DNA of 40,505 bases, taken from IMG/VR virus record IMGVR_UViG_3300033153_007255, positions 1-40,505 of that record, one strand, 5' to 3'. Position 1 is the stretch's first letter, and the number at the start of each line of letters is the position of its first letter. The notes under the pieces were generated by a model. The model was not told where the DNA came from, made no database searches, and saw nothing but the letters and a program-made list of their open reading frames with translations. A program made the translations under genes and the position numbers. Origin of the DNA: a virus. Shown piece after piece: positions 1 through 5,190 of the stretch.

Positions 1-28
1 TCATAACAATACATAAACAGTCATAACA

Positions 29-202
29 CCAATTGAAACACACACAATTGGCAAAGGCCACAGACTATAGTGCAATTAGACATAAGTCCTGCTGTCCGTC
101 CCTACAACAGCAGGACTTTCTTTTTGGTCTTATATTTGGATATATCCGATATAAAATGACGGGAAAACGGGTAGTGGCCTTTGATATATGGTGCAAAGGC
201 AC
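29..202 (+). other. Non-coding segment with long-range base pairing (possible structured RNA)
   Basis: Seen: a 7-bp hairpin CCAATTG/CAATTGG (29-35 with 45-51, 9-nt loop); a 10-bp long-range pair CAAAGGCCAC (52-61) with GTGGCCTTTG (174-183) that encloses a 12-bp terminator-type hairpin (84-118); and a small GTGC-AAAG-GCAC hairpin (191-202). TCATAACA also occurs twice at 1-8 and 21-28. No convincing gene fits: the only ORF over 60 codons starts at a TTG inside the first hairpin and runs through the terminator. It could be the 3' end of an RNA whose start lies left of the window, or fortuitous pairing. Confidence 0.35.
84..125 (+). terminator. Strong rho-independent terminator, rightward
   Basis: A perfect 12-bp stem AAGTCCTGCTGT (84-95) / ACAGCAGGACTT (107-118) with an 11-nt loop runs straight into TTTCTTTTT on the plus strand. 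The minus strand has no T-tract, so it acts rightward. It implies that a plus-strand transcript enters from left of the window and stops here. Confidence 0.85.
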
Positions 203-209
203 ACTCATA

Positions 210-319
210 AATATTCAATCAAAATCATAGAATTGACTTCCTAACTTCAATATTCAATCAAAATCATAGAATTGACTTCCTAACTTCAATATTCAATCAA
301 AATCATAGAATTGACTTCC
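210..319. repeat. Three tandem 39-bp direct repeats (iteron-like)
   Basis: A 39-bp unit starting AATATTCAATCAAAATCATA is repeated head to tail at 210-248, 249-287 and 288-319, the last being the first 32 bases. The copies are identical as read. Each holds ATTC...GAAT arms and a TTGACTTCC stretch. A degenerate ATAGAATTG follows near 330. It lies in AT-rich non-coding DNA between a rightward terminator and the 3' end of the leftward operon. Iterons of a replication origin or operator copies both fit; no spacers are present, so it is not a CRISPR array. Confidence 0.8.
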
Positions 320-371
320 GAATGAAAATAGAATTGTGAATGGTTGGCACGAGGCAAAAAAAATCACAGAA

Positions 372-389
372 AAAAATCATAAGATTTTT
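372..389 (-). terminator. Weak AT-rich terminator of the left operon
   Basis: On the minus strand, AAAAATC-TTAT-GATTTTT forms a 7-bp stem with a 4-nt loop about 15 bases past the stop codon at 403. It is followed by T-rich sequence (TTTCTGTGATTTTTTTT). The stem has one G-C pair, so this is a tentative call based on position and the T-tracts. Confidence 0.4.
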
Positions 390-402
390 ACTACCTACTT
401 CA

Positions 403-837
403 CTATATAAGATCATTCCAACTCAACGGCTCTAAATTACTTTTTGTACGTGTTCCTTTCATATCACACAACTCAAAATCTATAGACATTCTTAAAATCG
501 TTCTAAGTTTATTTCGATACTCCATAACTTCAGTTTCAGTCGGTAATTCTTTATTCATAAATTGCTGACTATAATGTTGCAATACACCACTCATTGAGTT
601 TGCCATTGCCAAGCTTGCATACTTCATCATGAATTTTACAATATATCTACTAAGAGAAGGAATATCCAATTCACTGGACAAATCATACAATTCCTTTAGA
701 GTCATTTGGTCTTCACTGTTTGCAATCTCTTTCAAAAATTGCAAATATTCAATTTTTCCACCATTTTCTAATATACTCTTCTCAACTTTAGAATTATCAT
801 AATCCATGCCTTTTTTAGATTGATAACTATAACCCAT
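403..837 (-). CDS. Hypothetical protein, 144 aa
   Basis: Last gene of the leftward accessory operon. I do not recognise the family. The ATG at 837 is preceded by AAGGAG at good spacing, which supports the gene and its start. The product is soluble-looking and mostly alpha-helical in composition, with no signal peptide or membrane span. It has a helical segment with several Met and Ala residues (about 65-85), and an acidic N-terminal third. Only 12 bp separate it from the upstream gene, so the two are probably co-transcribed. Function unknown. Confidence 0.7.
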   Translation of the reverse strand: MGYSYQSKKGMDYDNSKVEKSILENGGKIEYLQFLKEIANSEDQMTLKELYDLSSELDIPSLSRYIVKFMMKYASLAMANSMSGVLQHYSQQFMNKELPTETEVMEYRNKLRTILRMSIDFELCDMKGTRTKSNLEPLSWNDLI

Positions 838-849
838 GTTCTTAACTCC

Positions 850-1647
850 TTAACTTTGAATATTAGATGGCATAAAACGTACTTCCAAGTCTGGATTAAA
901 GTGTGTTGTTGCCCATGCTCCAGAATCAACCTTCATGTTAGGGAGATAATAACAGATAAACGTGCGTTCGAAGGCTTTTGTTTCCTTTGCCTTCAACTCA
1001 AGGGCAATAGCACGAAGGGTGTCTTCGGACACCTCCCCATTCAATCGGATACTAAGACTGCGTTTGTAATGATGAAACGAACTTTCTTTAACGATTGAGT
1101 AAGTCAAAGTAGGTTTGGAGGCTGCTTGTTTTTTGGTTTTAGCAATAGCACCCTCAAGCCGTAAAACATTACTTTGCAGATCTGTGTCCGGCACATTCTC
1201 TACTATCCATTGCAACAGTGACAGTGATGATTTACAAGCATCCAGTAAATCATCATAACATGCTAATCGACGATTTATCTCATTACACTTCTCACAATCA
1301 TCAAGATTAAGACTACTCATATATGAAATCAATTCAGTTGTGCTGTATGCTTTACTCATAATAATCTCCATATAAAAAGAACATCTTATGTAATAAACTA
1401 AATATCCATCTTTTGTTGTCCAGTTAAGTTTGCGAAGTTGTGTAACATCTTCTTTTGTAATCCCTGCTTGACATAACTGCTCTATATCTATTGTATAGAT
1501 AAAATTATGATCTGCTCTTGTAATAATCTCATTATTCTTTGATATATACTTAGTGATAATCTGACATCCCTTCCATAACTTATTATCTTGCCAACTTACT
1601 GTGATGGTTTTGTCTTCTAATATGGCCTTAAATTCTTCACTTGTCAT
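850..1647 (-). CDS. Hypothetical two-part phage protein, 265 aa, with probable internal start at 1359
   Basis: The first ATG (1647) has a GGAGG box. Residues 1-90 form one unit of unknown function. Residues 97-265 look like a second unit: a helical segment containing the pattern YDDLLDACKSSL (about 128-140), common in small phage proteins from memory, then a C-terminal domain ending in a well-defined stretch around ICYYLPNMKVDSGAWATTHF (about 232-251), which I recall from uncharacterised phage and bacterial proteins. Met97 (ATG at 1357-1359) has its own GGAG box six bases upstream, so 850-1359 may also be made as a separate 169-residue protein. Function unknown. Confidence 0.75.
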   Translation of the reverse strand: MTSEEFKAILEDKTITVSWQDNKLWKGCQIITKYISKNNEIITRADHNFIYTIDIEQLCQAGITKEDVTQLRKLNWTTKDGYLVYYIRCSFYMEIIMSKAYSTTELISYMSSLNLDDCEKCNEINRRLACYDDLLDACKSSLSLLQWIVENVPDTDLQSNVLRLEGAIAKTKKQAASKPTLTYSIVKESSFHHYKRSLSIRLNGEVSEDTLRAIALELKAKETKAFERTFICYYLPNMKVDSGAWATTHFNPDLEVRFMPSNIQS

Positions 1648-1671
1648 TATTCAAACCTCCATAAAAATCAC

Positions 1672-2070
1672 TTAACTTATTTTATGATTCGATACTCTTA
1701 AACAGAAAATCAAATCTACTTGCGTAGGTGTGATTTCTGAACAATTGGGATTGGGATTGGGATTATGAATCATCTTTCCATTGCACCATACTGTACTGTG
1801 CCCTACTCCATCAGCATTCAGACCACTAACTATCAATTCAGCATCTCGAAATCTATAGTCATCAGTACTAACGCTCTCTAACGATATGGGCAACACGGAT
1901 AATCCTCGTTTATTAAGCCAAGCATGATATTCTTGCTGCCATCTGTCATTAGGATAGATGTTACAGAAATCTGGGACTTCCCATAAATCCATTTCAAAGA
2001 TAGAAGCAACGCAAGCTTGGAAGCAATTACCTACTCCTTTTCCAAATCGTGACTGAAAAACAGGTTTCAT
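1672..2070 (-). CDS. Putative papain-fold / C39-like cysteine-peptidase-type protein, 132 aa
   Basis: Near the N-terminus, VGNCFQACVASIFEM (about 13-27) places Cys16 or Cys20 at the start of a helix. Near the C-terminus, GVGHSTVWCNGKMIHNPNP supplies a His followed by a 'GK.IHNP' strand. This Cys...His...Asn/Asp-Pro order is that of papain-fold and C39-like domains, and similar small proteins occur in phages. No processing substrate is evident. The start ATG overlaps the stop of the preceding gene (TAATG) and has an AAAGGGAT box. The peptidase assignment is an inference from motif order; a catalytically inactive relative is possible. Confidence 0.6.
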   Translation of the reverse strand: MKPVFQSRFGKGVGNCFQACVASIFEMDLWEVPDFCNIYPNDRWQQEYHAWLNKRGLSVLPISLESVSTDDYRFRDAELIVSGLNADGVGHSTVWCNGKMIHNPNPNPNCSEITPTQVDLIFCLRVSNHKIS

Positions 2071-2294
2071 TATTTACATCCCTTTCTATATATTTTCAAA
2101 CAATTCTTACATTCAGGTAAAAGTGCTCCTGCACTTCCACACCACTGAAAAACCTTCTTGTCCAAAATATGTGTTCCGCAAATTGGATCGCCATGTATAT
2201 TTACAATATGGGTCAGTGTAGATTTACTTCCGGACTTATCGCCGGACATTCCAAAAAAACCAATTTGTTTATCACAATCCATAGTAATATTCAT
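2070..2294 (-). CDS. Small Cys/His-rich protein, probable zinc binder, 74 aa
   Basis: The C-terminal half carries Cys and His residues in a pattern typical of small phage zinc proteins: H..., ICGTHI, QWCG, then PECKNCLKIYRKGC, with a CxxC knuckle at the end. The ATG at 2294 follows AAAGGAG closely; a GTG one codon earlier (2297) is the alternative start. It is translationally coupled to the next gene through a TAATG overlap. Role unknown; nucleic-acid binding or host take-over functions are common for such proteins but nothing here shows it. Confidence 0.65.
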   Translation of the reverse strand: MNITMDCDKQIGFFGMSGDKSGSKSTLTHIVNIHGDPICGTHILDKKVFQWCGSAGALLPECKNCLKIYRKGCK

Positions 2295-2303
2295 CACTCC
2301 TTT

Positions 2304-2579
2304 CTATATCAATCGTGACAATTCAGACATTGATTCATGCCAAACAATCTCATCGCTATCAGCAGGCCATGTATGATTTCTATGTTTCGTTGTGGTTGCT
2401 GAGTAGCATTCATTATGACCGTGCCATTTTCCATCTATATAAGCCCAGAGCACAAAGTGTTGATATGAGTAGACTGCATATATAGATGCGGTAATAGCAC
2501 CATGAAGATGACTTCCTTGAAATGGAATGCGATTTCTGACGAAATCCTTTGCACAACTGTTAGCAATTCTTGTTTTCAT
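2304..2579 (-). CDS. Conserved hypothetical phage protein, 91 aa
   Basis: A small protein rich in aromatic residues and His. It begins MKTRIANSCAKDFV and has the core YAVYSYQHFVLWAYIDGKWH and a TTTKHRNHTWP stretch. From memory this pattern (a 'YVVYSYG.HWPL' strand followed by 'TTSKHRSQ') recurs in uncharacterised phage proteins of similar size. No catalytic motif, membrane span or signal is seen. The ribosome-binding site is weak (GGAA about 14 bases upstream), so translation may depend on the closely spaced upstream gene, 6 bp away. Confidence 0.7.
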   Translation of the reverse strand: MKTRIANSCAKDFVRNRIPFQGSHLHGAITASIYAVYSYQHFVLWAYIDGKWHGHNECYSATTTKHRNHTWPADSDEIVWHESMSELSRLI

Positions 2580-2585
2580 TGTTTT

Positions 2586-2972
2586 TTATTCCAATACTCT
2601 AATCTTATCATATGAATCCATCAACAATATACCAATTAGTAAACCATCTCGGTTTACGTGTGTGAATATCTCACCTCCGTGCATTGCTTCTATTACTTCT
2701 GATGAAAGATTCTCGAGGTTGTGTACCTTTCTTCCGTTATCAAAATACTTCTTAGGGCAAAACTTTTTATGAATTTTTGCAAGATCTTCTCGAAATACAT
2801 TCTCTATCTTTTCCATTGATACTTTGTAAATATCTACTTTTGTTACTAACTCATCTAATCTATCAGCGGCATCATTCATTAGTTGGGATGGATCACTAAT
2901 ATAAGAATGACTCCTCGCCCATAATCTTAATGCTTTCATTATTTCTGCACTTGTCATTTTTTCCTTTGCCAT
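2586..2972 (-). CDS. Hypothetical phage protein, 128 aa
   Basis: I place the start at the ATG at 2972 (MAKEKMTSAEIMKAL...) because it has an AAAGGAA box. The longer frame to 3092 would overlap the upstream gene by 40 bp and begins with unlikely sequence. The N-terminal pattern of TSAEIMKALRLWA..., then LMNDAADRLDEL, resembles the short helical segment found in many small phage proteins. The C-terminal half (HGGEIFTHVNRDG...) looks like beta strands. No known function. Confidence 0.7.
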   Translation of the reverse strand: MAKEKMTSAEIMKALRLWARSHSYISDPSQLMNDAADRLDELVTKVDIYKVSMEKIENVFREDLAKIHKKFCPKKYFDNGRKVHNLENLSSEVIEAMHGGEIFTHVNRDGLLIGILLMDSYDKIRVLE

Positions 2973-3052
2973 ATCTTTAATTCCTTTCTGCTGCAAGTGA
3001 ATATTTAATTCTAATAGATGGCATACTTCAATTTTCCTCTTAGAAACAATCT

Positions 3053-3811
3053 CTATTCTTTCACTTTGTCTAAACCATGTCTTTGCATCCAATCAACAAT
3101 AACACCCACTCTCCATTCATACTCATCGACATCTTTGTGGCTGTATTCGTGTTCTTCGGCACATCTTCTTATATTTTCTTTCCACCATTGTATATTTCTT
3201 ATTATACATCCAGATTTTATCATACCCGGAGCATAGTAGTGAATTGAGAAGGTATTTGCGTATCTGAAAAATTGTGGTGGAGAGATGTTAAGTTTGACGT
3301 TATAACCAAGTATGACATCATCACTAAGTATAACACCATCACCAAGTTTGACACTATCACCAAGCATAACACCATCACCAAGCACAACATCATTACCAAG
3401 TCTGACGCCAGTGGCAAGCATAACACTACCACCAAGTATGACATCATTACCAAGTCTGACATCATTGCCAAATCCAATATTATCGCCAAGTCTCACATAA
3501 TTACCAAGTTCGACTTTATTACCAAATGTAACACCATCATCAAGTGCAACACCATCACCAAGTCTGACATCATTACCAAGTCTGACATCATTACTAAGTC
3601 TGACATAATTACCAAGTTCAACTCTGTTACCAAGTTCGACACCATCATCAAGTATGACACCATCACCAAGTGTAACATAATCACCAAGTGTAACATAATC
3701 ACCAAGTATGACATCATCACCAAGTTTGATATGTAATCCTTCAGGTGATACATACCAATTATTACACTGCTTCCAACTTCTAATTTCTTCTACTGTCAAT
3801 ACCTTAGACAT
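3053..3811 (-). CDS. Left-handed beta-helix (hexapeptide-repeat) protein, 252 aa, 8 predicted coils
   Basis: Residues 30-173 are 24 uninterrupted six-residue repeats of the form L-G-(D/N)-x-V-x, the hallmark of left-handed beta-helices. Three hexapeptides make one coil, so 24 gives exactly eight. The N-cap (to about residue 29, WYVSPEGLHIK) and the 79-residue C-terminal domain (LNISPPQFFRY... to RHGLDKVKE, with WWKENIRRC) are nearly identical to those of the adjacent gene at 3813-4520. No acyltransferase catalytic His or carbonic-anhydrase His triad is evident, so an enzyme role is not supported; a structural or binding role, or a DNA-mimic like the right-handed pentapeptide-repeat proteins, is possible. 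Start ATG has AAAGGAA. Confidence 0.85.
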   Translation of the reverse strand: MSKVLTVEEIRSWKQCNNWYVSPEGLHIKLGDDVILGDYVTLGDYVTLGDGVILDDGVELGNRVELGNYVRLSNDVRLGNDVRLGDGVALDDGVTFGNKVELGNYVRLGDNIGFGNDVRLGNDVILGGSVMLATGVRLGNDVVLGDGVMLGDSVKLGDGVILSDDVILGYNVKLNISPPQFFRYANTFSIHYYAPGMIKSGCIIRNIQWWKENIRRCAEEHEYSHKDVDEYEWRVGVIVDWMQRHGLDKVKE

Positions 3812-3812
3812 C

Positions 3813-4520
3813 TTAATTTCCTTTCACTTTGTCTAAACCATGTCTTTGCATCCAATCAACAATAACACCCACTCTCCATTCATACTCATCGACATCTTTG
3901 TGGCTGTATTTGTGCTCTTCGGCACATCTTCTTATATTTTCTTTCCACCATTGTATATTTTTTACTATACATCCAGATTTTATCATACCTGGGGCATAGT
4001 AGTGAATTGAGAAGGTATTTGTGTATCTAAAAAATTGTGGTGGAGAGATGTTAAGTTCGACATTATTACCAAGCTTGACACCATCACCAAGTATGATAAA
4101 ATCACCAAGTCTGACTCCAGTTTCAAGTTCGACAGCATCACCAAGTCTGACATAATCACCAAGTCTGACATCATCACCAAGTTTGACACCATTGCCGAGT
4201 ATAGTACCATTACCAAGTCTGACATCATTGCCAAGTCTAATACAATCACCAAGTATGACACCACTACCAAGTATGACATCCTTATCAAATCCGATATGAT
4301 TACCAAGTCTGATGTCATTACCAAGTTTGACTCCATCACTAAGTCTAACTCTATTACCAAGTGTGATTCCATTGCCAAGTTCGACACCATCACCAAGTAT
4401 GACGCCACTACCAAGTATGACACCATCACCAAGTTTGATATGTAATCCTTCAGGTGACACATACCAATCATCATAACGCAAGTCCCAACTTCTAACCTCT
4501 TTTACTGTTACAAGTTTCAT
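3813..4520 (-). CDS. Left-handed beta-helix (hexapeptide-repeat) protein, 235 aa, 7 predicted coils
   Basis: Paralogue of the next gene downstream, and the first gene behind the leftward consensus promoter. The N-cap is followed by 21 hexapeptides (residues 30-155), exactly seven coils, then the same C-terminal domain (80 residues). The two paralogues therefore differ by exactly one coil, while individual hexapeptides have diverged. The encoding DNA is a run of 18-bp-period repeats, which opens long artefactual reading frames on both strands. ATG at 4520 follows AAAAGGAAGC. Cytoplasmic by composition: no signal peptide or membrane segment. Confidence 0.85.
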   Translation of the reverse strand: MKLVTVKEVRSWDLRYDDWYVSPEGLHIKLGDGVILGSGVILGDGVELGNGITLGNRVRLSDGVKLGNDIRLGNHIGFDKDVILGSGVILGDCIRLGNDVRLGNGTILGNGVKLGDDVRLGDYVRLGDAVELETGVRLGDFIILGDGVKLGNNVELNISPPQFFRYTNTFSIHYYAPGMIKSGCIVKNIQWWKENIRRCAEEHKYSHKDVDEYEWRVGVIVDWMQRHGLDKVKGN

Positions 4521-4568
4521 TTTCAGCTTCCTTTTTACTTTTTATGAGTTACCTTGTATCTTTTATGT

Positions 4569-4598
4569 ATTATACAGTGTAGTTATGGATGATGTCAA
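4569..4598 (-). promoter_or_regulatory. Consensus sigma70-type promoter driving the left operon
   Basis: On the minus strand a perfect TTGACA (-35; plus-strand 4593-4598) is separated by 18 bp from a perfect TATAAT (-10; 4569-4574). Expected start of RNA is near 4562, giving a leader of about 40 nt to the ATG at 4520. An A/T tract (AAAGTTTTTTT) directly upstream of the -35 box resembles an UP element. Confidence 0.85.
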
Positions 4599-4601
4599 TG
4601 A

Positions 4602-4631
4602 AAAAAACTTTTATTTCATCTAAAGTTTTTT
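4602..4631. promoter_or_regulatory. Perfect 10-bp-arm palindrome between divergent promoters (operator or paired UP elements)
   Basis: AAAAAACTTT (4602-4611) and AAAGTTTTTT (4622-4631) are exact inverse complements around a 10-bp spacer. The centre (4616.5) is within one base of the midpoint between the two -35 boxes (4598 and 4633). The arms could bind a dimeric regulator, or act as back-to-back UP elements for RNA polymerase alpha subunits. Confidence 0.65.
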
Positions 4632-4632
4632 C

Positions 4633-4661
4633 TTGACTATTATAAGACCCTCCTATATAAT
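4633..4661 (+). promoter_or_regulatory. Consensus sigma70-type promoter, rightward
   Basis: TTGACT (4633-4638), a 17-bp spacer, and a perfect TATAAT (4656-4661). Start of RNA is expected near 4668, right before the first base-paired segment of the structured RNA (4672). It is the only clear rightward promoter found ahead of the late genes. Confidence 0.85.
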
Positions 4662-4923
4662 GATATTTGAAAGTTGTGGCTTGTTGTACTTTGTGATAGG
4701 AAGTATAAGGCCGCTACAAGGAAGTTACGAGCGACATGAAGTCGTGATAGGAAATGGATTTTCCGACGGCCTAAAGAAACGGATTTCTTTGACAAGCCAC
4801 AACTATAATTTTGAAAAGTGCATATAGCTTTTTTGGAAGCTTGTATTGTGTCTCCTGTTAATGTAGAAGCGTTTTCTACATACATCATACGCAAACCGGC
4901 AGTGCAGGCTTCCTCAAAATTAT

Positions 4924-4950
4924 CACACTTTCCGAGTGTGTGTGTTTTAT
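4924..4950 (+). terminator. Possible weak terminator or RNA 3' hairpin
   Basis: CACACT (4924-4929) pairs with AGTGTG (4935-4940) across TTCCG, followed by TGTGTTTTAT. The T-tract is interrupted, so it may be a partial terminator or simply the third helix of the RNA. Confidence 0.4.
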
Positions 4951-4954
4951 GTTG

Positions 4955-4993
4955 AAGGGTGGGAGTTCATATGTGACTCCCGCCCTTTTCTTT
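4955..4993 (+). terminator. Strong rho-independent terminator ahead of the late genes
   Basis: AAGGGTGGGAGT (4955-4966) pairs with ACTCCCGCCCTT (4976-4987) as a 12-bp, GC-rich stem with one T-G wobble and a 9-nt loop, followed by TTTTCTTT. It would stop the transcript starting near 4668 after about 325 nt unless antitermination occurs. Confidence 0.85.
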
Positions 4994-5190
4994 GAAAAAA
5001 TAATAACATCGATCAATCCATGTAAAGTATGTTATTATAAGAGTTTATGTAAAATAGGCAATATGCTTTTTTGGCTTTTGTTTTTCACTTCTATTGTTTT
5101 TTCTTGAAACTCCCAAATCATCTATTATTGTGACCTTAGATCAAGTTGTTTCTTGTATGGTGAAAGGAGTGTTAAGAAAAGGATGCAGAG
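4994..5190 (+). other. Leader of the late operon without a clear promoter
   Basis: About 200 AT-rich bases between the terminator and the first late gene. I find no -35/-10 pair with proper spacing; TTGAAA (5104-5109) and TATTAT (5123-5128) are only 13 bp apart. A 14-codon frame (5062-5106) is not supported. Either late genes use a phage-specific promoter or they are reached by read-through from 4668. Confidence 0.5.

Larger units (their letters stand above)
4668..4993 (+). ncRNA. Putative novel structured phage RNA (about 325 nt), two folded domains plus terminator
   Basis: Domain 1 (4672-4804): closing stem of 13 Watson-Crick pairs plus a G-U, AGTTGTGGCTTGT (4672-4684) with ACAAGCCACAACT (4792-4804). 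Inside it are TACTT/AAGTA (4687-4691/4701-4705), AGGCCG/CGGCCT (4708-4713/4767-4772) enclosing CGAC/GTCG (4732-4735/4741-4744) and GGAAA/TTTCC (4750-4754/4760-4764), then AAAGAAA-CGGA-TTTCTTT (4773-4790). Helices abut and do not conflict. GTGATAGGAA occurs twice (4693-4702, 4744-4753). Domain 2 (4835-4913): GGAAGCTTG/CAGGCTTCC enclosing ATGTAGAA-GCGTT-TTCTACAT (4861-4881). Hairpins at 4924-4940 and 4955-4987 end it. It follows a consensus promoter and no credible ORF fits. I recognise no known RNA class. The fold is by eye, not computed. Confidence 0.75.

Noticed and set aside
33-230. 65-codon rightward frame at the left edge
   Set aside because: Starts at TTG within a hairpin, crosses a strong terminator and a repeat, and has no ribosome-binding site.
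210-319. CRISPR array
   Set aside because: The 39-bp units are directly joined, without unique spacers, and no cas genes are near.
3272-4474. Long frames on both strands over the hexapeptide genes (for example 3272-3736 plus, 3983-4474 minus)
   Set aside because: They are by-products of the 18-bp-period repeats, giving low-complexity products such as TITKYD-type runs; only the L-G-D/N frame has proper start sites and non-repeat ends.
4633-4827. 64-codon frame over the structured RNA
   Set aside because: Begins inside the -35 promoter box, so it cannot be translated from that promoter's transcript; the sequence is better explained by RNA helices.
5062-5106. 14-codon hydrophobic frame before the late genes
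   Set aside because: Too short, weak ribosome-binding site, T-rich DNA easily yields such sequence.
5104-5128. Late promoter TTGAAA...TATTAT
   Set aside because: Spacer is only 13 bp, too short for sigma70-type recognition.
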